DNA from: Mycobacterium stomatepiae
GTDB taxonomy: Bacteria > Actinomycetota > Actinomycetes > Mycobacteriales > Mycobacteriaceae
Length of the DNA stretch: 64,000 nt
Assembly: GCF_010731715.1 (NCBI RefSeq)
Contig: NZ_AP022587.1
Coordinates: 6,138,001-6,202,000, forward strand
Direction of reading: 5' to 3'
A program made the translations under genes and the position numbers. The notes beneath the pieces were generated by a model that saw nothing but the letters and a program-made list of their open reading frames with translations, was not told where the DNA came from and did not search any database. Of the stretch, positions 35,678 to 45,022 are shown piece after piece. Every line of letters starts with the position of its first letter. Position 1 is the first letter of the stretch.

Positions 35678-37677
35678 TCAAGACACCGCCCGCCCGCGCG
35701 GAACCGGGTTGGGTCCCCACAGCGCGGCGAGCGGCGCGCCCGCCAGCACCGCGTTCACTCGCCGGTGTTCACGGGCCCGCCGTGCCGCGGTCAACGCGTC
35801 GTCGAGCGCGATTTCACAGTCGCCGATTCGCCCGAGCCGCGCGAGGCACCCAGCGCGGACGGTATGTGCCTTCGCTTCTCCGGCAGCGTCGTCCAGTTGG
35901 GCGAGTTTGGCGGCGGCCGCACCCAACGCGACCTCCGCCTCGTCCAATCGCTCGGGGTGGATCAACATGGAGAGTTGGCCGTCGAAGCACGTCGCCCATG
36001 ACGTCAGCCGGGCCGAATCGATTGTCGTCTCCTGCAATTGAGAGACCGCACCCGCCGCAGAGGTCACGTCACCCGCGGCCAGCAGGGCCTCGCAGCGGGC
36101 AATCAGTAGCTCGGCGGTTTGGTCGTCGCGATCGGGCAGCTCGTCGTCAAGCTCCTCGAGCGAGTGCAGGGCATGGCGGTACAGGTCGGCCGCACCTTCG
36201 TAGGCGAGTCTCGCCATCGCCTGGTCTGCGGCACGCCGGCAGTAGAGGACCGCCTTGGCCGCGTTTCCAGCCCAGGCACATTCGTAATAGTGATGAGCCA
36301 ACTCGGCCAGCAGCTCGTCGTCGGTGCCCGGCAGCGTCTCCAGAGTCGCGGCGATGCGCTGGTGCAATCGCATGCGCCGCACCGATGCCAACTCGGCGAG
36401 CAGCGACTGGCGCACGAGGGCGTGGTTGAACCGGTAGTTGCCGCCCGGCTCTTCGATGACGATACCGGCTTGGCACGCCTCGTCGAACGCGTCGATGAGT
36501 TCGTCTCCGACCACCCGCTCGACCAACTCCAAGGCAAACCGGCTACCGACGACCGCGGCCGCGGCAAGCGCCTTGTTGGTCTCGACCGGAAGCCGAGAAA
36601 GTCTGCGGCTCACGGCTTCTCGTACACCCTGTGGCAGGGTGCTCTGATCCCACACCCCGCCACTCTCGTCGACGTGGCGCAGGGCCTCGATCAGGAAGAA
36701 GGGGTTACCGCCCGTGACCGACGCCAATGCGTGAGCGAGTTCCTCGTCGTTATAGCCCGCCTCGGCGACGTACGCGGTCACGTCCTCCTCGTCAAGGCCG
36801 CTGAGACTCAACCGGTTTGCGGTGCCGTCGCGGTGCAGGTCGGCCAGCGTCGCCGCCAGGGGCTGGGAGCGGTCCAGGTCCGTGCTGCGATACGTGCCGA
36901 CGATCTGCACCCGGGCGTGGTCGCCGAAGCGCAGCAGATGCCGCAGGAGCAGCAGCGTCGGCTTGGCCGCCCAGTGCAGGTCGTCGAGGATCAGCAGGAC
37001 CGGCGCACTCTTGGATGCGATTTCCAGCAGCGCAACGACGGCATCGAAAAGCGCATAGCGCTCGGTATCGGGATCGGGATGGGCCCTTGGGGAGAGATCC
37101 GGCACGATCTCGGTCAGCCCAGGCACGAGGGCTGGCAACGCTTCGACGCCGCGCAGTCCCCGCAGCCGGTCGGCTCCCATGCATGGCACGAGCGAACGCA
37201 GCGCTTCGGTGAACGGCTGGTAGGGCGCACCGAGGTCCTCGTCGCAGCGGCCGTACAAGACAACCGCCCCTTGCGCATAGGCGCGCTGCGACCACTCACC
37301 GGCCAGCCGTGTCTTGCCGACGCCCGGGTCGCCGGCGATCAGCACCGTGGGCGCCCCGCCCGCAAGCGCGGTCTGCCACACGGCCAGCAGCCGTTCCAGC
37401 TCGCGCCCACGTCCGACGAACGGCCCCGGTCCGACGAGTACCGCGGGCAGGCCGGGACGTTCCATCGGCGGTTCGGCCGTCTGCGGTTCGGGCTGGACCG
37501 ACGCGGTTTCGAGGCGTAGCTCGAACACGTGCTCGGGACGCGGGAGATTTCTCAGTTGACGCATGCCCAGGTCGTTGAGCATGACGTCGTCGGCCAGCGA
37601 GTCGATGACCAGCTCGGCGGTCGCACCGGAACACAGGATCTGACCACCCTCCGCCAGGGATCGCAGGCGCGCCACCC
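35678..37677 (-). CDS. giant SARP/STAND regulator, middle part: AAA/STAND ATPase
   Basis: This stretch continues the cyclase domain (VARLRSLAEGGQILCSGATAELV) into an AAA/STAND NTPase: GPFVGRGRELERLL, Walker A GDPGVGKTRL, Walker B VLLILDDLHWA, a sensor region (RRLSRLPVETNKALAAAAVVG) and a winged-helix/TPR linker (ANSRR-like helices follow). It is out of frame with the parts before and after. Loss of one base at about 37678 (AACCGGGTG expected, AACGGGTG present) shifts into this frame, and a +1 (or -2) change near 35686-35698 shifts out of it. It resembles cyclase-ATPase regulators of mycobacteria and AfsR of Streptomyces. Confidence 0.8.
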
Positions 37678-38799
37678 GTTGACCGCCCGGCCGAAGTAGT
37701 CGCCGTCGCGCAGCTCGACCTCGCCGGTATGTAGCGCCATGCGAATTCGGATGGGATCTCGCAAGGCCCACGGCTCGTGAGTGATGGCGTCTTGCAATTC
37801 GATTGCCGCGGCGGCGCCCGCCGACGGTCGTTCGAAGACCGAGAACGTCGCATCGCCCTCCCCACGCGTTTTGACCAGCCGTCCGCCGCGCGACGTGACG
37901 ACCTGCTCGACCAGCTCGTCGTGGCGTGCGAGTGCTTTCGCCATCGCGTCGGCGTCGGCCTCCCAGGCGGCCGTCGACCCCTCGATGTCGGTGAGCAGGA
38001 AGGTCACGGCGCGTGTCACCGATGGAAGATGCTGTGTCACAGCAACATCCAGTGACGAGTCTTGGGCAACGATTGCGGTTTCGAGCCGTCGAAGCTCCGG
38101 CCCGGGATCGACCCCGAGCTCGTCGGCGAGCAGCGACCGCACCCGTTGATAGGCCGCCAGGGCTTCGCCCTGGCGGCCGGCCCGGTAGAGGGCGAGCATC
38201 AGCTGGCCCCATCGTCTTTCGCGTAGCGGAGCCTCGGCCACGGCCGCCTCGAGGTCGCCGATGACTTCGGCGGCCCGGCCGGTGGCGAGCAGCGCGTCGG
38301 CCCGATCCTCGACGAGCGCGGCGTGACTCTCGATCCAGCGTGTCTTCTCGGACACCCCCCGCTGACCGTCGGGAAGTTCGGGCACTCCGCGCCAAAGGGC
38401 GAGCGCCGCCTCCAAGCGCACCGCCGCTTGGCTGGTGTCGCCGATGGTGGCCGCATCACGCCCCGCCTTGGCTGCCGACTTGTAGCGCGTCGCATCCACG
38501 TCGGCGCCGTCTAGCCGCCAGCCCGCTCCTTCGGTGACCACGAGGCCGTCGCCGAGGGCACGGCGCAGCGCCGAGATATGGGTTTGCAGGGCCTTGGCGG
38601 CGGTGCGCGGCGGATCGTCGCCCCACAGCAACTTGATCAACGCGTCGGCAGGCACGACCGATGCGTCGTTCAGTCCGAGCATCGTGAGGATGGCGCGCGG
38701 CTTGGCGCCCGGAATAGCAACGGGCGTTCCGTCCTGTCGGACCTGGAGAGGTCCCAAAACCCCCAGTTCCACCGATAAAAGGGTACTCACATCAGCCAT
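37678..38799 (-). CDS. giant SARP/STAND regulator, 5' part: OmpR-type wHTH, BTAD and nucleotide-cyclase domain
   Basis: The gene starts at ATG 38799. Residues ~8-95 are an OmpR-like DNA-binding domain (LGPLQVRQDGTPVAIPGAKPRAILTML, TAAKALQTHISALRRALG). Residues ~100-245 are a BTAD domain (ERRWGQLMLALYRAGRQGEALAAYQRVR). From ~265 there is a class III adenylate/guanylate cyclase domain with metal-binding TDIEGST and GEGD. Coding continues in this frame to the frameshift at ~37678; the frame then runs on without meaning to 37552. SARP-type regulators activate nearby clusters; the target is unknown. The next gene to the right is a divergent-looking exported protein on the same strand. Confidence 0.85.
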
Positions 38800-38894
38800 C
38801 GTCGGTGGCGGAATTCAATACCTGGTCAAGAACGAGTAAAGGCGCCGCTGCGCAATTCACCGCAGCTCTTGATCCGCAGCGCTAGCTAACGCCC

Positions 38895-39590
38895 CTACTC
38901 CGCCGGTGTGGGGGTCATCGACGCGATGTAGTAAACCTCGTTGCCCTTCGGATAGCCGCCGCCGCCCGTCGCGATGTGGACGTGGTCGTAGTGGTTGGCG
39001 GTCTCGTTTCCGAGGTCGGCCGTCCATGCTCCCGAGTTGGGACCCGGATAGATCTTCTGCCGCCAGATCACGTGGTTGATGCCCCATCGCTTCGCATTCG
39101 CCAGTGCATATCCGGCGATCTGGTTGCCGAGTTCGATGCCCTCCGGGCTGCCATGATTCGGGATCATCACATCGATCGCCAACCCGTTGGGATGCCACGG
39201 CAGGGCGTCTTGCCGGTACCCGTAGATCGTTTTGACCTGCGGAAACAGCACACCGATGACACGTGCCGCCCAGATGGTTTTGACCTGCAACCGGTCCTCC
39301 GACGCGACGCCGGCCGGCAACGGGAATTGGAAGCTCTGCGCCCCGGTCGGTGCGGTCGCCGCCAGCGCCGCCAACGATTCCACCTCCGCCGGGGTCGCGA
39401 CGTGTGGGCCCAGGCCGGTCGCCGAGTCTTTCGGGGGCGGAGCCGCGGTCACCGTCGGGCTTGCCGTGGGGGGTTCAACGGGCAGCGATGACTTTGTTCC
39501 CTGGGCGTAGATCATGCCGGCAGAAACAACGAGCGAAGCCGCGATCGCCATCCAACGGCTCCGGCCGATGGCTAACACGTTCCTGCTCAC
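38895..39590 (-). CDS. exported protein with a mycobacterial conserved C-terminal domain
   Basis: About 231 aa from GTG 39590 (VSRNVLAIGRSRW); the frame is open to ATG 39677, which would run into the divergent promoter. One hydrophobic segment (MAIAASLVVSAGMIYAQ) acts as signal or anchor, followed by a Pro/Thr/Ser-rich linker. The globular domain (residues ~95-230) contains YGYRQDALPWHPNGLAIDVMI, GIELGNQIAGYALANAKRWGINHVIWRQKIY and HYDHVHIA. His/Asp positions recall metal-dependent M15/LAS-like peptidoglycan hydrolases. It is common in mycobacteria as a hypothetical secreted protein; a cell-wall role is likely but unproven. Confidence 0.8.
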   Translation of the reverse strand: MSRNVLAIGRSRWMAIAASLVVSAGMIYAQGTKSSLPVEPPTASPTVTAAPPPKDSATGLGPHVATPAEVESLAALAATAPTGAQSFQFPLPAGVASEDRLQVKTIWAARVIGVLFPQVKTIYGYRQDALPWHPNGLAIDVMIPNHGSPEGIELGNQIAGYALANAKRWGINHVIWRQKIYPGPNSGAWTADLGNETANHYDHVHIATGGGGYPKGNEVYYIASMTPTPAE

Positions 39591-39691
39591 CCAGAGCACT
39601 TTAGTGTTGCGTGCGACGCGTGTGGTGATCTTGTCGTTTATGGTGACTGCTATCGAATTTCTGCTCTGGCGGGCCATTCAGGATGGGGGTA

Positions 39692-40555
39692 ATGGTGTCA
39701 TCGGATGGCGCAGCGCGTACCGAAGGAGACAGCTGGGACCTTGCCTCGAGCGTGGGAGCGACGGCGACAATGGTGGCGGCGTCTCGCGCGCTGGCGTCAC
39801 GCGAACCGGATCCGCTGCTCGACGATCGGTTCGCCGAGCCGTTGGTCCGCGCGGTGGGACACCCGTTCTTCACGCGCATGCTCGACGGCGATATTCCTCT
39901 CGACGACGCCGATGTACCCCTGACGGTCCGGCAGCGCTGCGAGCAGATGGCGGTGCGCACAAGGTTTTTCGATAACTTCTTCCTTGCTGCGACCGAGAGT
40001 GGAATCCGTCAGGTCGTCTTCGAGGTGGACCAGCCCGAGGTGATCGTGTTCAAGGGCACCACGTTGGCTCAGATCGGCGCCGAACCGGCCGCCGAACGCC
40101 GTGCGGTTGGCGTCGACCTGCGTGACGACTGGCCTACCGCCTTGCGCGACAACTTCTTTGACACCTCGGCCCCGACGGCGTGGATCGCCGAAGGCCTGCT
40201 GCCGTATCTGCCGCCAGACGCCCAGGACCGATTGCTGGACAACATCACCGCACTCAGCGTGCCGGGCAGTCGCCTCGCGACCGAAAACATCACCGACATG
40301 GGCGTGTTCACCGACGAGCGTGCGCGGGCCCTACGCAGCGGTTGGCAAAAGCACGGGCTCGATTTCGACGTCGCCGATCTGGTGTGGATCGGTGACCGTC
40401 GTCAAGCCGGCGAGCACCTGGCGGACACCGGCTGGACGGTCACGCAGCATCCCACCGAAGACCTGTGCGCCGAAAACGGGTTTGCGCTGCCGGAACACGA
40501 ACTGCTGGCCGAGTTTCGGCGCGCCATCAGCTACCTGAGCGCAGAACTGGGCTGA
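39692..40555 (+). CDS. TIGR00027-type SAM-dependent methyltransferase lacking SAM motif I
   Basis: About 287 aa from ATG 39692, preceded by AGGATGGGGG; ATG 39683 is an alternative. Family features are [59 protein letters not shown] and [25 protein letters not shown]. Between [14 protein letters not shown] and FEVDQPEV, about 21 residues are missing compared with relatives, including the glycine-rich ASGLDSRAYRL motif that binds SAM. The loss is in frame. The protein is probably inactive or has changed function. Its end overlaps the convergent glycosyltransferase by 29 bases. Confidence 0.85.
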   Translation: MVSSDGAARTEGDSWDLASSVGATATMVAASRALASREPDPLLDDRFAEPLVRAVGHPFFTRMLDGDIPLDDADVPLTVRQRCEQMAVRTRFFDNFFLAATESGIRQVVFEVDQPEVIVFKGTTLAQIGAEPAAERRAVGVDLRDDWPTALRDNFFDTSAPTAWIAEGLLPYLPPDAQDRLLDNITALSVPGSRLATENITDMGVFTDERARALRSGWQKHGLDFDVADLVWIGDRRQAGEHLADTGWTVTQHPTEDLCAENGFALPEHELLAEFRRAISYLSAELG

Positions 40556-41822
40556 CCGCCGACCGTTTCGGGCTGGCAAGCGCCTCGAGGAGATCGGCGG
40601 CGCTGGCAACGCTGGCGTCGGGTTTGCTCATTCGAGTGGCGAATTCGCGGGCTCGGGTCACGCATTCGGGAGCGAGGATCTGGCGCAGATCGGCGACCAA
40701 CGACTCGCGGTTCGTGTTCGCAAATCGTCGGGCCGCACCCACTTTCAGCCGGGTGATCTGAGCTCCCCAGATCGTCTGAACGAGGTCCATTGACAGGACC
40801 AGCGTGGGAACTCCGGCGCGCAGGCCCGCGGCCGTGGTGCCCGTCCCGCCGTGGTGCACGACCGCCCGGCAGGCCGGGAAAATCGCCGCGTAATTGAACT
40901 CGCCGACCACCTTGACGTTGTCGAAATGTGGCACCTCGCCGAAGTCGCTCCATCCGGAGCACAGCAGCGCCCGCTCACCGAGTTTCTCGCATGCCGCGCT
41001 GATCATCGCGACCGTATCGGCGGGAGAAGCGATACGCATGCTGCCGAAGCCGAAGCAAATCGGCGGCGTGCCCGCCGCAATCCACGACGCGACTTCCTCG
41101 TCGGCGTCCGTCATCAATTCCAAGGTCAGCGCGCCAACGAAGGGGCGCTGACGCTTCCATTTCGCCCATTCGGTCACCAGGCCGGGGAAGCATGCCTCGT
41201 CGTAGGCCTGGATCTCCAGCGATCCACGGTCGGCGATGCGTCGCGAGGCCGGACGAGTTGCGTTGGGCAGGCCCAGTTCACGGCGCTGCGCGTCCTCGAG
41301 ATGTTTCGTCATCCGCCATGTCAGCCAGTTGGACATGCTCATGGCCGAGCGGACCACTGGCGCGGGCATGATCGGGACGAGCCGCCCGTTGGCCCGGATC
41401 GGGACGTAGTGCAGGGTGGCCAGAGGTATGTCGTAGTACTCTGCGACGTTGGCCGCCGTCTCCATGAAACTCTCGCCGGTGAAGAGCACGTCGGCCCCTC
41501 GCGCCAGCGGCGTCAGCGTTTCGCTCATCTGTATGCAGCTCCGAATGACGGATTCGCGAAGTTCGCGCCACATGCTGATCAAGGAGGGAACTTTCCACGA
41601 GTTGTGGAACGCGGACGCCCAGAAGTCGCGGTACGTATCCAGCCATTCCTGGGTGTCGAGCCCGTAGGCGACCGCGGCGACGCCTGCCGCTTCGGCAAAG
41701 CCAACGAGGTCTGGTGAGACGGCCATCTGCACGTCGTGCCCTCGGCGCAGCAATTCGCGGCCGACAGCGACTGATGGCTCTGTATCCCCCCGAGTTCCAT
41801 AACTTGCGAGCACAAATCTCAT
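40527..41822 (-). CDS. GT1-family glycosyltransferase (UDP-glucosyltransferase / GtfA-like)
   Basis: 431 aa. The N-terminal Rossmann domain opens [31 protein letters not shown], as in macrolide, glycopeptide and mycobacterial glycopeptidolipid glycosyltransferases. The C-terminal half carries FGFGSMRI and the nucleotide-sugar motif [23 protein letters not shown] (~residues 315-340). It would transfer a hexose or deoxyhexose to a lipid or natural product in the cytosol. Methyltransferases lie on both sides (39692, 42112, 43512), suggesting glycolipid tailoring, but no peptide synthetase or polyketide synthase is in view. Confidence 0.9.
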   Translation of the reverse strand: MRFVLASYGTRGDTEPSVAVGRELLRRGHDVQMAVSPDLVGFAEAAGVAAVAYGLDTQEWLDTYRDFWASAFHNSWKVPSLISMWRELRESVIRSCIQMSETLTPLARGADVLFTGESFMETAANVAEYYDIPLATLHYVPIRANGRLVPIMPAPVVRSAMSMSNWLTWRMTKHLEDAQRRELGLPNATRPASRRIADRGSLEIQAYDEACFPGLVTEWAKWKRQRPFVGALTLELMTDADEEVASWIAAGTPPICFGFGSMRIASPADTVAMISAACEKLGERALLCSGWSDFGEVPHFDNVKVVGEFNYAAIFPACRAVVHHGGTGTTAAGLRAGVPTLVLSMDLVQTIWGAQITRLKVGAARRFANTNRESLVADLRQILAPECVTRAREFATRMSKPDASVASAADLLEALASPKRSAVSPVLRSGS

Positions 41823-42111
41823 TGCGAATCCCGGATCTTCAATTGTGGTGTGCCTGGTCCGACCTCAGGGGGCATCGGTGGAAATGTTGCTGCCGGCCCA
41901 GCGTAGCGTGCCGCGGTGTCGCCGCGAGCAAAGTCTGGGTGCATCCATATTCGTCCGCTTCGAGAACGGAAATTTGCGCGTTCGTCACGTCGGCACCACG
42001 CAGAGCGGGCGAAGTGGTTCTCAAAAGCGATAGTGCATGCGGTATCGCTGTGGCGGACGGCCACAGCCCTGCTCTCCCGTGACGCGTGGGATTCGAATCC
42101 GAGCACATACC

Positions 42112-42876
42112 TCATAGCGCGCGCGAAACGCGGTCGGCGCGCCAGCACCATGCGCGCATCGGGATATCGATCATGTCGGCACCGGGGAAGCGTGCTTGCA
42201 TCGCCTCGCGCGCCGCGTCGAGCGTCTGAGCGCGCTCCTCTGGGGCGGCGATGATCGCCCGGCTGTAGGTCGCCAGCATCGCCACGGCGCCCTCGAGCGA
42301 CATCGTCCGGACGAACCGGAAGATTTCGCGCTCGATGTTGTGGAAGATCTGCGGTTCGGGGAGGTCGAAGTGCAGGCGCTGGCGGAAGCGGTCTACCGAT
42401 TGGACCTCTTCGAGGTCCTGGCCCGGCAGCCGGCCGAGGTCACGCACCCAGTCCACCTCACGGTCGCGGCTCGTCCAGATCAGGCCGAAGCGACCGCCGT
42501 CGTGCAGCACCCGACCGATCTCGGGAAGGGCTCGTTCGTGGTCCATCCAGTGCCGCGCCGACGAGACGAAAACCGCATCCGCCGCGGCATCCGGGAGCGG
42601 TATCGACTCGCCGCGGCCCTCGAGTGCGCGGATTCCCGGGGATCGCTCGGTCAGCACTTTACGCATCCGCGCGTCGGGCTCTACCGCGATGACTTGGTCG
42701 GCTCTGTCCACCAGCGTGCGGCTGAACAATCCGGTTCCCGCCCCCACGTCGACGGCCACCTCGCAATCGGGCGGCACCAGCCAGCCCACCGCCTCCTGCG
42801 GGGCCTGGGGCCGCAGTCCGTCATAGTCTTCGGCGATCGATCCGAAGGACATTGCGCGTTCTTGGCGATCAGTCAC
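42112..42876 (-). CDS. class I SAM-dependent methyltransferase
   Basis: 254 aa. Motif I VAVDVGAGTGLFSRTL (~residues 41-56) and the following acidic end of strand 2 (VIAVEPDARM) are intact, with DAVFVSSARHWMDHE as motif II and GGRFGLIW as post-motif. The closest type is the small-molecule/lipid methyltransferase group (Methyltransf_11). It precedes the glycosyltransferase on the same strand with a ~290-base gap, so it has its own transcript end or promoter. Substrate unknown. Confidence 0.88.
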   Translation of the reverse strand: MTDRQERAMSFGSIAEDYDGLRPQAPQEAVGWLVPPDCEVAVDVGAGTGLFSRTLVDRADQVIAVEPDARMRKVLTERSPGIRALEGRGESIPLPDAAADAVFVSSARHWMDHERALPEIGRVLHDGGRFGLIWTSRDREVDWVRDLGRLPGQDLEEVQSVDRFRQRLHFDLPEPQIFHNIEREIFRFVRTMSLEGAVAMLATYSRAIIAAPEERAQTLDAAREAMQARFPGADMIDIPMRAWCWRADRVSRAL

Positions 42877-43211
42877 AACGCCACGCTAGTGCGCTTACCT
42901 GTGTCTGAACTTAGTGATTGCCATGTGCTGCAAGCGTTTCGTGCAATCGGCTGACCGATCCCCACAGGCAGAACTCGGGGCGGGCCCGCTGCAAGCCCGA
43001 TCGATATATTCCGGCCCCCGCCGTCGGCGGCTCGTCATCGAGGTGCGCGGCCCGGGCGGACCGGGCTTGCGGCACAGTTCCTTGGCGGAAAAGCAGGAGC
43101 CCGCGATGCCCGCCACCGGGCAGCCAAACGAATCCGGACCGCGAACGGCGCGGCAAGCGCAAAATAATATGGCCGGTCGCCGGCCGGACGTTTGCGGGGA
43201 GGAGAACCTAG
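42877..43211. other. intergenic region with a possible promoter for the GPG-tailed exported protein
   Basis: About 335 bases between divergent genes. Frames up to ~100 codons exist but are GC-driven and lack family features. A GGGGAGGAGAACCTAG segment just before 43212 is a strong ribosome-binding site. Nothing else is recognisable. Confidence 0.5.
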
Positions 43212-43502
43212 ATGACCAAGACGAATAGGGCGCTAGCTCGCCCGCGATTGCTACAGCGTTGCGCGATAGGCGTGTTGGCTCTCGTGTTGGCGGGGTTGCC
43301 GGCGGCCTGGATGGCCGCGCCCGTGTTCAGCCGGGCCGACCCGTACTGCGCCCCGGGCTGGGCCTGGAGCGTCGAGTTAAACCAATGCGTGTTCGTGCTT
43401 CCCGCCGCAAACGGGCCGGGCGGGCCGGGCGGACCTGGTGGCCCCGGCGGACCGGGCGGCCCTGGTGGCCCCGGTGGACCGGGAGTTCCCGGGCGGCACT
43501 AG
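43212..43502 (+). CDS. small exported protein with a GPG-repeat tail
   Basis: 96 aa. A basic N-terminus (MTKTNRALARPRLLQR) precedes a hydrophobic signal core, with cleavage around FSRADPY. The mature part has two Cys in the short sequence YCAPGWAWSVELNQCVF. It ends in a run of seven GGP units (residues ~68-90) and VPGRH. Strong ribosome-binding site GGAGGAGAA. The tail resembles collagen-like repeats without the usual X-Y variety. A similar tail occurs in the exported protein at 45023-45637. Role in the cell envelope inferred, not shown. Confidence 0.75.
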   Translation: MTKTNRALARPRLLQRCAIGVLALVLAGLPAAWMAAPVFSRADPYCAPGWAWSVELNQCVFVLPAANGPGGPGGPGGPGGPGGPGGPGGPGVPGRH

Positions 43503-43511
43503 ACATGTCAT

Positions 43512-44147
43512 ATGACCGCACCGCGACGTCGGGAGCTCAACCGTGCCGTCACCCGGATTTGGACTTTCCTAGCACCGGCCTACGACCAGCCGATGCTGCA
43601 GCAGTGGGTGTACCGTCCGCCGCACGACGAGGTGATCGCGCGGCTGCGTGATCATCAATCGCGCAGGATCGCTGACATCGCCTGTGGAACAGGAATTCTC
43701 AGCGACCGCATCGAGCGTGAATTACACCCCGAGGTCATCTACGGCGTAGACATGTCGGACGGCATGCTCGCCCAGGCGCGTGCCAGATCTGATCGGGTGC
43801 AATGGCGGCGCGGCCCAGCCGAGCAGCTGCCCTTCGACGACGGCACCCTCGATGCCGTCGTGACGACCTCGGCGTTCCACTTCTTCGACCAGCCGGCAGC
43901 GTTGCGAGAGTTTCATCGCGTACTGGCGCCGGGCGGACTTGTGGCCGTCTCCGCGCTCAGCACGCGACAAACCCTGCTGCATGTGTCGTCGGTGAATAGG
44001 TGGAAACCACAGCACAATGCGTCGCCCGCGGAGGTGCGCTCGACCTTCGAGGGTGCCGGCTTCACGGTTACCGATCAGCACCGCATCCCGCGGGCATTCT
44101 GGCTGCGCTTCGTATCCGACGTGGTGACCATCGGCATCAAAAGCTAG
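43512..44147 (+). CDS. class I SAM-dependent methyltransferase
   Basis: 211 aa. Motif I IADIACGTGILSDRI (~residues 53-67), the acidic VIYGVDMSDGML, and the motif II region LDAVVTTSAFHFFDQPAALREFHRVLAPGGLVAV are all present, typical of Methyltransf_11 proteins. It starts 9 bases after the GPG-tailed protein and may be co-transcribed with it. It differs clearly from the other two methyltransferases. Substrate unknown; lipid or quinone-like targets are usual for the group. Confidence 0.88.
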   Translation: MTAPRRRELNRAVTRIWTFLAPAYDQPMLQQWVYRPPHDEVIARLRDHQSRRIADIACGTGILSDRIERELHPEVIYGVDMSDGMLAQARARSDRVQWRRGPAEQLPFDDGTLDAVVTTSAFHFFDQPAALREFHRVLAPGGLVAVSALSTRQTLLHVSSVNRWKPQHNASPAEVRSTFEGAGFTVTDQHRIPRAFWLRFVSDVVTIGIKS

Positions 44148-44162
44148 GGGCCGGTCAGGAAA

Positions 44163-44858
44163 TCAGCACGGCGGGGGATCGGCATCCCATTCGGTCAATG
44201 TCCAGCCGTCGGAAGGATCTCCCGTGAGCACCACGTGACCCACGTTGGTCAACGACTGGGTCTTCAGCAACGACGGGTCCGCATTGCGCGCGTTCATCAA
44301 CACCCAGAACATGATCGCCGCGCTGTGTGAGAACGCGACCGGGTTCTGCTCTCCGGTGTCGTAGATGCGCTGGACCGCTTCGGTGAACCGCGCGTTGAAC
44401 TCGTTGCCATCCACGGAACCGGGGATCCGAGCGGTACGGTCGCCCTGTATCCAGCGCGCGGGAGCGGCGAAGTAGGTCTGGGGTATGTCGGCCTCGGGCG
44501 TGCCCTCGAACTTGCCGGCCTCGATCTCCCGCAGCCCGGGCAGCACGGTGATCTGTTCACCCAGCAATTGCGACGTCGGTGTGGCCGTCTCCTGAGTCCG
44601 GATCATGGTTGACGCGTAGACACCGTCGTAATGGTTGGGCGCCAACTCTGCACCCACCACGCTCGCCTGGCAGAAACCTCTCGGCGACAGTTCGGGGCCC
44701 GGGACCGTGGTGTCGATCAGTCCCGATGCATTGGCCGCCGACTGGGCATGTCGAACGAAAGTCAAGGTGATATTGCGATTGCCGGCGGCATGTGCGGGCG
44801 TCCAGCTCGCGGCCAGCATCGCGACGAGGGCGACCGCGACGAAACGTCGTATGTTCAC
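44163..44858 (-). CDS. exported histidine-phosphatase (phosphoglycerate-mutase-like)
   Basis: About 231 aa from GTG 44858 (VNIRRFVAVALVAML). A signal peptide ends near AHAAGN, so the enzyme acts outside the membrane. The catalytic signature LTFVRHAQSAANASG (RH motif with phospho-accepting His) is intact, and the second His lies in AFSHSAA. It is an acid-phosphatase-like member rather than a glycolytic mutase. The longer frame to 44966 has no signal-peptide logic. Convergent with the methyltransferase at 43512. Confidence 0.85.
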   Translation of the reverse strand: MNIRRFVAVALVAMLAASWTPAHAAGNRNITLTFVRHAQSAANASGLIDTTVPGPELSPRGFCQASVVGAELAPNHYDGVYASTMIRTQETATPTSQLLGEQITVLPGLREIEAGKFEGTPEADIPQTYFAAPARWIQGDRTARIPGSVDGNEFNARFTEAVQRIYDTGEQNPVAFSHSAAIMFWVLMNARNADPSLLKTQSLTNVGHVVLTGDPSDGWTLTEWDADPPPC

Positions 44859-45022
44859 GGCGATTTCACCCACACGCGCGAATACGTCGTCGTCATCCGC
44901 AGATTCACGCGAGAAGTGTAAAGCGTTGCGCGCAAGCGTGCCGCCCAAGGCCGCACAACAACGCACGACGCCCGCCTCGCCAGGCGGCGAAACGGGCTTC
45001 GTGTCGGGTCGAGGTCAACTAT

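Noticed and set aside
42026..42049. Inverted repeat AGCGATA/TATCGCT upstream of the glycosyltransferase
   Set aside because: 7-bp arms with a 10-base spacer, ~200 bases from the start and not repeated; too weak to call an operator.
42089..42100. GGATTCGAATCC, resembling a tRNA T-arm
   Set aside because: No matching acceptor, D or anticodon stems around it on either strand.
43420..43490. Regular GPG-encoding repeats that might be a CRISPR array
   Set aside because: Short codon-level repeats in frame inside an exported protein; no spacers.
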